Assembly: GCA_003511125.1 (NCBI GenBank)
Contig: DOJV01000021.1
Span: 1-13,420, forward strand
DNA: 13,420 nucleotides
Direction: 5' to 3'
Source: Candidatus Uhrbacteria bacterium
GTDB taxonomy: Bacteria > Patescibacteriota > Patescibacteriia > UBA9934 > GWF2-40-263
The first letter of the stretch is position 1. Every line of letters begins with the position of its first letter. Both the position numbers and the translations under genes were made by a program. This document shows positions 5,358 to 11,813 of this stretch, one piece after another. The notes beneath the pieces were generated by a model, which did not search any database, was not told the DNA's origin, and saw nothing but the letters and a program-made list of their open reading frames with translations.

Positions 5358-7313
5358 TTATTTCCAACGCTTTACCAAATCTATTCCGGTGTAAAAATAC
5401 TTGATAATAGTTTGCCAATCAGTACCTTCTTTTCCCATAGCCAAGGCCTCGGAAGCCGACATACCAACCCCGTGACCCCACAGAGTTTTACCAACATCGT
5501 GCGGTGTACTAACCGAAACGCACCAAGGCACTCTGCCGCCCCAAACCTCGTTCCAACTACGCGTTCGACCGTCGGAACGGGAAAAATATGGAGTAATTGC
5601 TGTGGCTCCACCATGGATTACAACTTGACCGCGAGTTGCTTCCACGGCTTCGGTGATATGCGGGGTTCGAGCTTCTTGTCCGTAGCCAAAGTAAACCTGA
5701 TCGGCATAAGCATCGACATGGAAAAATTCTGAAGCGTGTTTGGTGGCGCGTTCCCAATGGTACAAAGCGTAAGTGCGAGCTGCGGTTAATAAAGCTTTTT
5801 GAAATTCAAGATTGGAAAGATCAGAAGTTTCACCAAGACCGCGCAAATAATATTCCATGGGCAATTCGTTGATAAGCCAAGTGCGATCATTGGGAACATT
5901 ATAATGAATCTCCAAAATATTACGGAATTGATTATCGGCATTGGCAGCATTACGAGAAATTCGTCGATCAAAATTTGTTACCGTGCAGATGGCGTTGGCC
6001 ACAACCGGTTCAAAACGAATAAAAAATGAAGTTGACTCCAAACCCTTGCCGCGGTTAAACCAATATTTACCTTTTTTGTAAAAAGCCTCGACCTCTTCGC
6101 CGGCTTTCATTTCAGCTAACAGACTGTTGTTACCGTCTTTAAGATTAAAATCACTGGCACAGGTAATTTTTACCTGATCTTCGGTTTCTTCGTCAACAAT
6201 TAAAACCCCAACGCGAATAACCGGTTCCTCAATATAACTTATGGTGTCTTCGACGATAACCGGAAAATCTTTGACTTCGGGAGCGTCGCTTGTCACCTCG
6301 ATAGGAATCTCGATTTCGCTCCCTGTCACAACATCGACATTGTCGGCGGCCATGGCAAATTTAACCGTGTAGTTTCCTTTTTTGACCGGCGCTTTAAATT
6401 TAAAAGTAATCAAATCCATGGCCCCCGGTACCACCGGTGAATCGTTTTTCACGATCGCGGTTTTTGAGTCTGCCCAAGAAGAATCAACATAACTAACCGA
6501 AGAAGCTGTGGAGATTTCCGGTAGTTTTATGGAACGAGCGTTCCAGGTCTGACTGCCGGAATTTTTTATTCCGGCCGTAAAAGTCACCACCTCGCCACCT
6601 TTAACTTGTAGAGTTTTTTTAATGCTTTTTAAAAGAACTGTAGCCGAGTAGCCATCGGTGGTGGTGGAAGAGACAGAGGAAGTTGAAGGAACAACAGAGG
6701 TTGAAGAAACGGTCTGCTCGGCGACTTTAATAGTGATGGTAAATTGGCCGCCCGGAATCCAGGCTTTATCTTCGACAGCCAAGGCAAAGGTTTCCTTATA
6801 AGTTCCAACTGTGGTTGGGGCTTTAAGCTTTAGAGAAATAGTACCATTACCTTTTACAGCAACTTTGGCTTCGGAAATTAAAGCCGGTTGATTGATTTTA
6901 TACCAAGAAGGATCGGCAAAAACGCTAGTTCGGTATTTTGGTTCATAAGTATAAACCGAAACAAAATTACTTCCAGAGCTCAACCACTCGGCCGTGCCAA
7001 TATTTAAAAAATTAACCGAAACAGTCTTGCTCTCACCTGGCGCCATAGTTAAATTGCCGCCAGAAGTTGAAACCAATAAGGCTTCGTACCCTTTAAGAGG
7101 TGCGGCTTCTGCGGTTTTAAGACCAACGAAAGCATGCCAAACCGGTACCCCGGCAGTTTTAGCGGCCGCCACCCGACTTTCGAAAACCCGTTCCACAACC
7201 GACAAAGCCAAAGCCACCGCCACCACCAATAAAAGCGACAAAACAATATTGACGATTACTTCTGACCAGCGTTGAGTATCGCTTTCGCGGGATTTTTCTT
7301 GTTGGTTTTTCAT
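5358..7313 (-). CDS. Membrane-anchored SpoIID/LytB-domain protein with two Ig-like domains
   Basis: Probable lytic transglycosylase of peptidoglycan glycan strands. Numbering is from an ATG 12 bases further upstream (7325), giving 655 residues. The start at 7313 is preferred because GGAGG lies five bases before it; the ATG at 7325 overlaps that Shine-Dalgarno. One membrane anchor spans about 24-45 with the bulk outside. Two Ig-like domains follow (about 82-202 and 226-345), both with the 'N.G...W' pattern of NBR1-like/CARDB repeats, joined by a Ser/Thr/Val linker (204-224). The SpoIID domain covers about 365-655: NELPMEYYLRGLGE (486-499, probable catalytic Glu), KALLTAARTYALYH (510-523) and GHGVGMSASEALAMGKEG (617-634). 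No other sporulation gene is present, so a role in cell wall remodelling or division is more likely. It leads an operon with the D-Ala-D-Ala carboxypeptidase. Confidence 0.88.
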   Translation of the reverse strand: MKNQQEKSRESDTQRWSEVIVNIVLSLLLVVAVALALSVVERVFESRVAAAKTAGVPVWHAFVGLKTAEAAPLKGYEALLVSTSGGNLTMAPGESKTVSVNFLNIGTAEWLSSGSNFVSVYTYEPKYRTSVFADPSWYKINQPALISEAKVAVKGNGTISLKLKAPTTVGTYKETFALAVEDKAWIPGGQFTITIKVAEQTVSSTSVVPSTSSVSSTTTDGYSATVLLKSIKKTLQVKGGEVVTFTAGIKNSGSQTWNARSIKLPEISTASSVSYVDSSWADSKTAIVKNDSPVVPGAMDLITFKFKAPVKKGNYTVKFAMAADNVDVVTGSEIEIPIEVTSDAPEVKDFPVIVEDTISYIEEPVIRVGVLIVDEETEDQVKITCASDFNLKDGNNSLLAEMKAGEEVEAFYKKGKYWFNRGKGLESTSFFIRFEPVVANAICTVTNFDRRISRNAANADNQFRNILEIHYNVPNDRTWLINELPMEYYLRGLGETSDLSNLEFQKALLTAARTYALYHWERATKHASEFFHVDAYADQVYFGYGQEARTPHITEAVEATRGQVVIHGGATAITPYFSRSDGRTRSWNEVWGGRVPWCVSVSTPHDVGKTLWGHGVGMSASEALAMGKEGTDWQTIIKYFYTGIDLVKRWK

Positions 7314-7341
7314 TTTGTCCTCCATAATTTTTATTACTTAT

Positions 7342-7370
7342 ATTTTACCAAAATTCAGACGACTTATCAA
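7342..7370 (-). promoter_or_regulatory. Sigma70-type promoter for the SpoIID/carboxypeptidase operon
   Basis: Read on the - strand: TTGATA (7370-7365), a 17-base spacer, then TAAAAT (7347-7342). The predicted start near 7335 gives a leader of about 22 bases containing GGAGG, unlike the leaderless genes elsewhere in the window. Confidence 0.65.
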
Positions 7371-7404
7371 CTGACCTTAAAGGCTTCGAAAAAACCCAAA
7401 AATC

Positions 7405-7413
7405 TGCTAAGAT
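7405..7413 (+). promoter_or_regulatory. Extended -10 promoter of the flippase gene, probably leaderless
   Basis: TGC followed directly by TAAGAT (7408-7413), nine bases before the ATG at 7423. The -35 position (7385-7390, TTCGAA) is poor. The arrangement copies that at 2666-2685. Confidence 0.5.
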
Positions 7414-7422
7414 TGAAACATT

Positions 7423-8847
7423 ATGAGCATCATGCAAAAGGTGGCGAAAAACTATGTTATTCAAATGCTTGGCAAAGCTTTGAGTATGCTAATCGGTTTG
7501 GTTGTGATTGCTATCTTAACCAGATATTTAAGCGAAGACGATTGGGGAGCTTATGTAACGGCCACCACCTTGCTGGCTTTTTTCGGAGTTTTTGTTGATT
7601 TTGGTTTAACTCTAACTCTAACCCAAATGATTTCCACCCCCGGAGCTGACGAGAAAAAAATTGTCGGCAGTGTTATGGGGATTCGCTTAACATCGGGCGC
7701 GCTTTTCTATTCGCTTTCGGCTTTGGTGGTTTTGTTCCTGCCTTATTCAAATACCGCTAAGGCCGCTGTGGCGGCCGGGGCCGCGGCTTTTTTCTTCATG
7801 TCGGCCACGGCTTCAATGGTCGGCTTGTTTCAAAAACACCTGGCTCTAAAAAGATATGTTTTGGCCGAATTGATCAGTCGAGGTTTTTATCTACTCTTTA
7901 CTTTTCTTTGTGTGGTTTTTGGTTTGGGTCTTTTGCCGATTCTTGGGGCCATGGGTCTCGCCAATGCTTTGTGGTTTATTTTTGTTTTTATTGCCGCCAA
8001 ACCCATCACGGTTATTCGTCCACAATTCAATTGGCCAATTTGGAAAGAAGCTTTTTATCGTAGCTCTCCCATCGCCATTTCGACAATTTTCAACCTAATT
8101 TACTTGCGTGGTGATGTTTTAATTCTGGCCTGGATCAAACCCGGGGATGTCCCGCAATATGGAACCGCTTATAAAGTTGTCGATGTGCTCACAGCCTTCC
8201 CCACCATGCTCATGGGCTTACTTTTACCTCAACTGGCTTTGGCTTGGGGCGAAAAAAATCGCGAGGTTTTCAAAAATATTCTACAAAAAGCTTTCAATGT
8301 TTTTGCCATGGTGGCCATACCTTTATTTTTCGGCACCCAACTGGTGGCCACTCAACTTACCACACTAATTGCCGGCGAAAAATACGCATCGGCCGGTTTG
8401 ATTTTGAAAGTTTTAATTTTTGCCATTGTCTGTGTTTTTATCAGCACACTTTATGGCCATACCATTGTCGCCTTACACAAACAAAAAATCATGACTTGGG
8501 GTTACGCTTTTACGGCCGTTGTTTCAATTATTGGTTATATTATTTTCATTCCAAAATTCGGCATGTGGGGCGCGGCTTGGGTTACTTGTTTTTCTGAGTT
8601 TTTAATTGCCAGCCTGACTTTTATTACGGTTTGTAAGGTTTCAAAAACCTTACCCAACTTGGTCGTAACGGCCAAAGCAATTTTTGCCAGCTTGATTATG
8701 TATCTGATCATAATGGTTTTGCCAACCCTGCCGGTTCTAATAACCATTGTTTTGGGAGCTCTGGTTTATGGAATAACCATGATCAGCGTTGGTGGCATCA
8801 AAACCACGGAGCTCAAAACACTTTTACCGAAAAACAACCGTCTCTAA
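7423..8847 (+). CDS. Wzx-type oligosaccharide flippase (polysaccharide biosynthesis protein, MOP superfamily)
   Basis: Flips lipid-linked sugar units across the cytoplasmic membrane. The 474-residue protein is hydrophobic throughout, with about 12-14 membrane segments. Its N-terminus has the family pattern: a short amphipathic KVAKNYVIQMLGKALSMLIG, then AILTRYLSEDDWGAYVTA. In the middle YRSSPIAISTIFNLIYLRGD resembles the start of the second half, where these transporters repeat the fold. An internal ATG at 7432 is possible, but 7423 fits the -10 box. The O-antigen ligase family gene follows after four bases, so the two form an operon for surface polysaccharide. The exact cargo cannot be told; no glycosyltransferase gene is in the window. 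Confidence 0.88.
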   Translation: MSIMQKVAKNYVIQMLGKALSMLIGLVVIAILTRYLSEDDWGAYVTATTLLAFFGVFVDFGLTLTLTQMISTPGADEKKIVGSVMGIRLTSGALFYSLSALVVLFLPYSNTAKAAVAAGAAAFFFMSATASMVGLFQKHLALKRYVLAELISRGFYLLFTFLCVVFGLGLLPILGAMGLANALWFIFVFIAAKPITVIRPQFNWPIWKEAFYRSSPIAISTIFNLIYLRGDVLILAWIKPGDVPQYGTAYKVVDVLTAFPTMLMGLLLPQLALAWGEKNREVFKNILQKAFNVFAMVAIPLFFGTQLVATQLTTLIAGEKYASAGLILKVLIFAIVCVFISTLYGHTIVALHKQKIMTWGYAFTAVVSIIGYIIFIPKFGMWGAAWVTCFSEFLIASLTFITVCKVSKTLPNLVVTAKAIFASLIMYLIIMVLPTLPVLITIVLGALVYGITMISVGGIKTTELKTLLPKNNRL

Positions 8848-8851
8848 AATT

Positions 8852-10123
8852 ATGTATCTTTTCCTCCTGGTTGGTTTGTTAATTTTATACGCCGCCATAG
8901 CTTGGCGAGATTTGCGTCTGGCAGTTTTTTTGCTTCTGGCTTGTTTGCCGACTTATTTATTAAGACTCGAGGTCTTGGTTGTGCCGGTAACTTTTTTGGA
9001 ATTAATGCTGGGAGTGATAATTATTTTCTGGCTTCGGGCTTGGTGGCAAAAGAAAATAAACCACGACTTTAATTGGTTAAAGCCCTGGCTTTTACCGCTC
9101 GCACTTTTGATTATTGCCGGAACAATTGGTGTGTTTGTAGCCCCAAACACCTTGGCGGCCTTGGGAATTTTCAAAGCTTATTTACTGGAGCCAATTGTCT
9201 TCTTCGTTATTCTTTTTACAACCCTGAAATGGCACGATGATGCCGAACCGGCCTTAATATTCCTCGGCCTCGGTGCGCTTTTTGTAGCCAGCTTTGCCAT
9301 TGTCCAAAAATTTACCGGTTGGGCCCTGCCGATTCCTTGGGACATCGAAGGTCGGACCACCAGCCTCTTCCCTTACCCCAACGCTGTTGGACTTTATCTA
9401 GGTCCGATTATTGTGATTGGTTTTATAACCTTCTGGCATTCGCTTCAAGAAAAGTTTTATTTAAAAGCTTGGTTTTGGCTTATAACCGTGGGGGTGTCCG
9501 CGGTGGCGGTATTTTTTTCGCAAACCGAAGCGGCTTGGGTGGCTATACCATCCGCCCTGCTCTTGTCCGCCCTTTTTTTACGCCGCACCCGCCTCTTGGC
9601 TGTGGTTTTAATCGTTTTGGCCATGATTGTTTCCTTATCGGTTCCGACTTTTAAAAACAAAATATTTTTAGGCGACTACTCCGGTGGTGTTCGGATTAAA
9701 CAATGGGAAGAGACTTTTAATCTTTTAAAAGACCAATGGCTTTTTGGCGCCGGCCTCTCGGGTTATCCAACTGCCCTCGGGCATTATCACAACCATCAAG
9801 AAATCGAAATTTTTCAGTATCCTCACAATATCTTTTTAAATATTTGGAGCGAGCTTGGTTTACTTGGTCTTTTGGCTTTCTTAATGTTTATTAGACAGAT
9901 TTTTAAAAACTTCCGGCTAGCCCAAAAAAAAGATTCTTCTTTGTTCTGGTTATCTTTTGCCACTTCAACAGCTCTTCTGGAAATGTTTATCCACGGCCTG
10001 GTTGACGTGCCGTTTTTCAAAAATGATTTAGCTTTATTAACCGCCGCCACCTTGGCTCTTCTGGCCTGGTCGGCCACTGGTCCTTATGCTCATAAAATTA
10101 TTGAACAAACAAAAGAAGAGTGA
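8852..10123 (+). CDS. O-antigen ligase / Wzy-like polymerase family membrane protein
   Basis: Joins or polymerises lipid-linked glycans on the outer face of the membrane. The 423-residue protein has about eleven membrane segments. The Wzy_C signature is present: a periplasmic loop with GAGLSGYPTALGHYHNH, then YPHNIFLNIWSELGLLGLLAF with Pro324-His325-Asn326, where the conserved His lies in ligases such as WaaL. An in-frame GTG at 8789 would give a 21-residue basic extension inside the flippase gene; ATG 8852 is preferred because it starts right at a hydrophobic segment and is four bases after the flippase stop. As there is no lipopolysaccharide evidence here, the acceptor (lipid, protein or another glycan) is open. 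Confidence 0.87.
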   Translation: MYLFLLVGLLILYAAIAWRDLRLAVFLLLACLPTYLLRLEVLVVPVTFLELMLGVIIIFWLRAWWQKKINHDFNWLKPWLLPLALLIIAGTIGVFVAPNTLAALGIFKAYLLEPIVFFVILFTTLKWHDDAEPALIFLGLGALFVASFAIVQKFTGWALPIPWDIEGRTTSLFPYPNAVGLYLGPIIVIGFITFWHSLQEKFYLKAWFWLITVGVSAVAVFFSQTEAAWVAIPSALLLSALFLRRTRLLAVVLIVLAMIVSLSVPTFKNKIFLGDYSGGVRIKQWEETFNLLKDQWLFGAGLSGYPTALGHYHNHQEIEIFQYPHNIFLNIWSELGLLGLLAFLMFIRQIFKNFRLAQKKDSSLFWLSFATSTALLEMFIHGLVDVPFFKNDLALLTAATLALLAWSATGPYAHKIIEQTKEE

Positions 10124-10223
10124 ACCTGGTCAGCAAACCAGTGGTAACGGAATTTTTATTTTATTCGGTATTGTTTTTCTAGCCGCCCTGATTTTAAAAA
10201 TCATCCAAGCAGTACAGAAATAG
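10086..10223 (+). CDS. Small single-pass membrane protein (45 residues), overlapping the ligase gene
   Basis: An ATG at 10086 opens a 45-codon frame that overlaps the last 38 bases of the ligase gene in another frame and stops at TAG 10221-10223. The product has a basic start (MLIKLLNKQKK), a polar linker (SEPGQQTSGNG) and one membrane helix (about residues 22-41), a plausible single-span protein. A terminator follows 20 bases later, so the frame fits neatly between operon and terminator. No Shine-Dalgarno is clear; coupling to the ligase stop is possible. It could also be chance. Confidence 0.45.
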   Translation: MLIKLLNKQKKSEPGQQTSGNGIFILFGIVFLAALILKIIQAVQK

Positions 10224-10243
10224 ACTTGTTTCCTTTTTTTTCG

Positions 10244-10290
10244 AATCCCCTCGCTCTGGAGTAACACTCGGACAGAGGGGATTTATTTTT
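10244..10290 (+). terminator. Intrinsic terminator of the flippase/ligase operon
   Basis: AATCCCCTC (10244-10252) pairs perfectly with GAGGGGATT (10275-10283), followed by TATTTTT. A short inner CTCTG/CAGAG pairing is an alternative. Confidence 0.7.
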
Positions 10291-10313
10291 GGGGCATTAA
10301 AGGTTAGTGTCCG

Positions 10314-10338
10314 ACCCCCTCCTTAACAATGAGGGGGT
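10314..10338. repeat. Hairpin of unknown role (perfect 8-bp stem)
   Basis: ACCCCCTC (10314-10321) pairs with GAGGGGGT (10331-10338) around a nine-base loop. No T tract follows on either strand, so it is not a normal terminator. It is flanked by GTGTC on the left (10308-10312) and GTGTC on the right (10340-10344). Confidence 0.4.
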
Positions 10339-10352
10339 TGTGTCTCCAAGTT

Positions 10353-10388
10353 AAAAAACAAAAAACCCGGAAACTAGAATTCCGGGTT
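10353..10388 (-). terminator. Intrinsic terminator of the DUF3307 gene
   Basis: On the - strand, AACCCGGAA and TTCCGGGTT (10388-10380 and 10372-10364) form a 9-bp stem followed by a T-rich tract (10365-10353 read on the - strand). It lies 14 bases after the stop of the - strand gene. Confidence 0.75.
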
Positions 10389-10401
10389 GTTCGGAAATGA
10401 C

Positions 10402-10746
10402 TTACCGAATCATACCGAACGAGAAGAGGCTGGCGAGCACGGCGAAGTGGCAAAGCTGATCGAGCCAGATCGAGGTGATCAGCCCGAAGCGTGCCTTGAG
10501 AGTGTCGATGGCCACGTGGGTCAAGAAGATGACGACCACGGCTGCCGAACTCAGGAAGAAGTTCACAGGCAGGCAAGAGAAAAGAACAAAGGCCGCGGTG
10601 TAGGTGGCGCAATGCGCCAGCATGGCGTTCCAGTCTTTGCCTTTTTCCAAACCCATCCAGGTGGTTTGCCAGGCAAAGTCACCGATGAAGTGGGCGGCCA
10701 GAACGAGAACCGGCGAACCGAGACCGATGATGAGACTGGTGGCCAT
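10402..10746 (-). CDS. DUF3307 family membrane protein
   Basis: A 114-residue membrane protein with about three to four hydrophobic segments. It carries the DUF3307 pattern: His19 and Asp23-Phe24 with Gln27 in AAHFIGDFAWQTTWMGLEK, Lys35 and Lys37, His45 in MLAHCATYT, then THVAIDTLKARFG (76-88) with His77 and Asp81, and WLDQLCHFAVL (94-104). The conserved His and Asp within membrane helices suggest a metal site or enzyme, but the family has no known function. GAGGTG lies four bases before the ATG, one of only two convincing Shine-Dalgarno sites in the window. The gene is visibly more GC-rich than its neighbours and uses codons such as CTG, GTC and ATC freely, which suggests acquisition from another genome. 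It stands alone on the - strand. Confidence 0.8.
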   Translation of the reverse strand: MATSLIIGLGSPVLVLAAHFIGDFAWQTTWMGLEKGKDWNAMLAHCATYTAAFVLFSCLPVNFFLSSAAVVVIFLTHVAIDTLKARFGLITSIWLDQLCHFAVLASLFSFGMIR

Positions 10747-10832
10747 GATTCACCTCGCGGAGCCGGGCTGACGACAGATCAGACCCTCTCCACTTTCAAC
10801 ATAACCTCGGCCACCAAAACCGCCCAGAGGTA

Positions 10833-10853
10833 ATGACGACGGTTTCGACATTT
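10833..10853 (+). repeat. Direct repeat copy 1, candidate operator
   Basis: Starts ATGACGACGGTTTCGACA; matches copy 2 (10945-10965) at 19 of 21 positions. The complementary strand reads TGTCGAAACCGTCG, two half-sites four bases apart. Confidence 0.5.
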
Positions 10854-10944
10854 ATCGTGTTTATCACAACAGGAAGGTGGATGAATTTTAAAACAAACCC
10901 CGCGCCCCATTATCACAATATGGAAAAATTATGATTAGGGAGAC

Positions 10945-10965
10945 ATGACGACAGTTTCGACACTT
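10945..10965 (+). repeat. Direct repeat copy 2, next to the -35 box of the TrmB-type gene
   Basis: Starts ATGACGACAGTTTCGACA and ends two bases before the TTGACT -35 box. The complementary strand reads TGTCGAAACTGTCG, a direct repeat of TGTCG spaced by four bases. Position suggests an operator, perhaps for autoregulation. Confidence 0.5.
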
Positions 10966-10966
10966 T

Positions 10967-10994
10967 TTGACTTCTCAAATCAATCCAGTATGAT
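10967..10994 (+). promoter_or_regulatory. Sigma70-type promoter of the TrmB-type gene, probably leaderless
   Basis: TTGACT (10967-10972), a 16-base spacer and TATGAT (10989-10994). The ATG at 11003 begins eight bases after the -10 box. Confidence 0.65.
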
Positions 10995-11002
10995 GACAAT
11001 AT

Positions 11003-11770
11003 ATGCGTATGGACATTTCCCCCAATCTAATGGCCGGACTCAAGGCTTTTGGTTTGGACGAAAAAGAAGCCGCAGTATATTTGGCCGGCTTGCGTCTGGG
11101 CTCGGCCACGGTTATTGAATTGGCTCACCAAGCAAAACTGCCACGAACCACAATCTATTCGATTTTGGAAAAAATGATCCGTGATGGTTTGTTTCATATT
11201 GGTAAAAAGAAAAGGAAAACCGTCTACACTGTCGAGCCGCCGCAAAGTTTGGAAAAAAAATTTGAAGAAAAAAAATCCGCCTTCCAAGAAATTTCCTCTG
11301 AGCTCGCAGAAATCCACCAAATTTTTTCCGGTGTTCCGAATATTATGGTTTACGAGGGGACCGACGGCTTCAAACAAATGTGGAAAGATTTATTTTCATC
11401 AGGAGTAAAAGAATATCGTATGATTACCGGCGGCTCAGGTATGCTCGAATATGTTCACGAACCTTATCTCGTCAAACGAATAATCGCTGAACGCATCAAA
11501 CGTGGCATCAAAAGCAAACAACTGATCATCGACAGCCGCTATGCGCGCGAAATCATCGCCAAAGACCAAAAAGAACTACGCGAATCTCGCTTGCTTCCGT
11601 CAAACAGCCAAGTGCCGGCCACAATTATTGTCTTTGACAACAAAATCGCCTACCTAACCACTCGCCGCGAGAACATTATGATATTACTGGCAAGCGGCGA
11701 TGTCGCCATAACCTTTCGAACAATGTTTGATTTAATGTGGCAGGCGGCAAAATCGCCAACAATAATCTAA
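11003..11770 (+). CDS. TrmB-family transcriptional regulator
   Basis: A 255-residue DNA-binding regulator. Residues 10-68 form a winged helix-turn-helix of the TrmB type (LKAFGLDEKEAAVYLAGLRL, then ELAHQAKLPRTTIYSILEKM with the recognition helix near 47-60, wing near 64-76). Residues 81-107 are a Lys/Glu-rich coiled coil that would make the dimer. Residues 112-250 resemble the phospholipase-D-like regulatory domain of archaeal and CPR TrmB proteins (NIMVYEGTDGFKQMWKDLF); the sugar-binding domain of classical TrmB is not evident. Ligand and targets are unknown. The -10 box eight bases before ATG 11003 supports this start over the in-frame ATG 11009. A direct repeat flanks the promoter and may be its own operator. 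A bidirectional terminator follows. Confidence 0.88.
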   Translation: MRMDISPNLMAGLKAFGLDEKEAAVYLAGLRLGSATVIELAHQAKLPRTTIYSILEKMIRDGLFHIGKKKRKTVYTVEPPQSLEKKFEEKKSAFQEISSELAEIHQIFSGVPNIMVYEGTDGFKQMWKDLFSSGVKEYRMITGGSGMLEYVHEPYLVKRIIAERIKRGIKSKQLIIDSRYAREIIAKDQKELRESRLLPSNSQVPATIIVFDNKIAYLTTRRENIMILLASGDVAITFRTMFDLMWQAAKSPTII

Positions 11771-11773
11771 AAC

Positions 11774-11808
11774 AAAAAAAACGTTTCGATTTCCGAAACG
11801 GTTTTTTT
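11774..11808. terminator. Bidirectional intrinsic terminator
   Basis: CGTTTCG (11782-11788) pairs with CGAAACG (11794-11800), with an A run before (11774-11780) and a T run after (11802-11808). It serves the converging TrmB-type gene and the - strand gene ending at 11814. Confidence 0.85.
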
Positions 11809-11813
11809 AAATT

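Larger units (their letters stand above)
10747..11002. other. Intergenic region between divergent DUF3307 and TrmB-type genes
   Basis: No credible gene. It contains the promoter of the TrmB-type regulator, two copies of a 21-base direct repeat, and a 9-base direct repeat TTATCACAA (10861-10869, 10910-10918). The left 90 bases keep the high GC of the DUF3307 gene; composition becomes AT-rich near 10855. Confidence 0.5.

Noticed and set aside
5358..7313. Evidence for sporulation
   Set aside because: SpoIID-like domains are widespread in non-spore-formers and no other sporulation gene is in the window.
8789..8851. GTG start for the O-antigen ligase family gene
   Set aside because: It would add a basic 21-residue tail inside the flippase gene; ATG 8852 leads straight into the first membrane helix.
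10387..10833. 148-residue frame on the + strand
   Set aside because: It is antisense to the DUF3307 gene, rich in Gly/Asp/Glu/His as expected of a GC-rich shadow frame, and it crosses the intergenic region.
10881..10934. 17-codon frame with AGGAAGG before the ATG, upstream of the TrmB-type gene
   Set aside because: Too short to judge, and the regulator promoter lies downstream of it, so it would not be a leader peptide of that transcript.
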